From Candidatus Parabacteroides intestinavium (GTDB lineage: Bacteria; Bacteroidota; Bacteroidia; Bacteroidales; Tannerellaceae): a stretch of DNA of 6,450 nucleotides. A model generated the notes under the pieces. That model saw only the letters and a program-made list of their open reading frames with translations, made no database searches and was not told where the DNA came from. The position numbers and the translations under genes are program-made. The stretch covers positions 1 through 6,450 of the forward strand of contig DWYO01000132.1 in assembly GCA_019118725.1 (NCBI GenBank), in the 5' to 3' direction. Shown here piece after piece: positions 6,362 through 6,450 of the stretch; positions within the stretch are counted from its first letter, which is position 1; each line of letters opens with the position of its first letter.

Positions 6362-6450
6362 ATTTGCTTAATTTTAAATCAAGACCAAACTTGAGAAATC
6401 TAATAAATAGAACACTTTTCCAATACCCCATTTTTCCAAAAAGCCCATTA
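6362..6450. other. Gene-free right edge
   Basis: AT-rich sequence with no open frame of note and no clear promoter. It contains a second copy of the 13-mer AATACCCCATTTT (6422-6434), which also occurs at 4839-4851 between recG and the M23 gene. The next gene, if any, lies beyond the window. Confidence 0.5.

Noticed and set aside
1..6450. Search for CRISPR array, tRNA/rRNA, insertion sequence or defence genes
   Set aside because: No regularly spaced repeat array, RNA gene signature, transposase or toxin/antitoxin-like protein was seen; the two 28-bp repeats are too far apart to be a CRISPR array.

Overview
The window looks like ordinary chromosome from a member of the Bacteroidales, most likely Parabacteroides or a close relative. 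This rests on the feel of the protein sequences (SurE, LpxB, RecG and a LysM/M23 peptidase of Bacteroidetes type), on Bacteroidetes-style promoter elements (TAnnTTTG at -7), on A-rich translation starts without Shine-Dalgarno sequences, and on an AT-rich, hairpin-rich intergenic region. The genus is an inference; no database was consulted.

Layout. Positions 1-758 hold no convincing gene. They contain several palindromes: a two-tier palindrome at 26-67, a 28-bp palindromic repeat present twice (100-127 and 680-707), and a long stem-loop at 408-455. A good promoter (-7 at 759-766) then drives a tight three-gene operon on the + strand: surE (793-1560), lpxB (1557-2690) and recG (2687-4789). Consecutive genes share an ATGA stop/start overlap, so they are probably translationally coupled. 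A small AT-rich intrinsic terminator overlaps the recG stop codon. After about 200 bp of AT-rich DNA with a probable promoter, a separate gene (4993-6213) encodes a secreted M23 metallopeptidase with two C-terminal LysM domains. It is followed by a very long hairpin (6278-6358 plus a T-run) that should terminate transcription and may also be a dispersed palindromic repeat. The last ~90 bases hold no gene that I can see.

How the genes relate. LpxB makes the lipid A disaccharide of the outer membrane, the M23/LysM protein cuts or remodels peptidoglycan in the periplasm, SurE dephosphorylates nucleotides, and RecG remodels stalled replication forks. The operon joins envelope synthesis, nucleotide housekeeping and DNA repair without an obvious common pathway. 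I found no defence system, mobile-element gene, CRISPR array or RNA gene. The observations most worth follow-up are the non-coding palindromes and repeats rather than the proteins.
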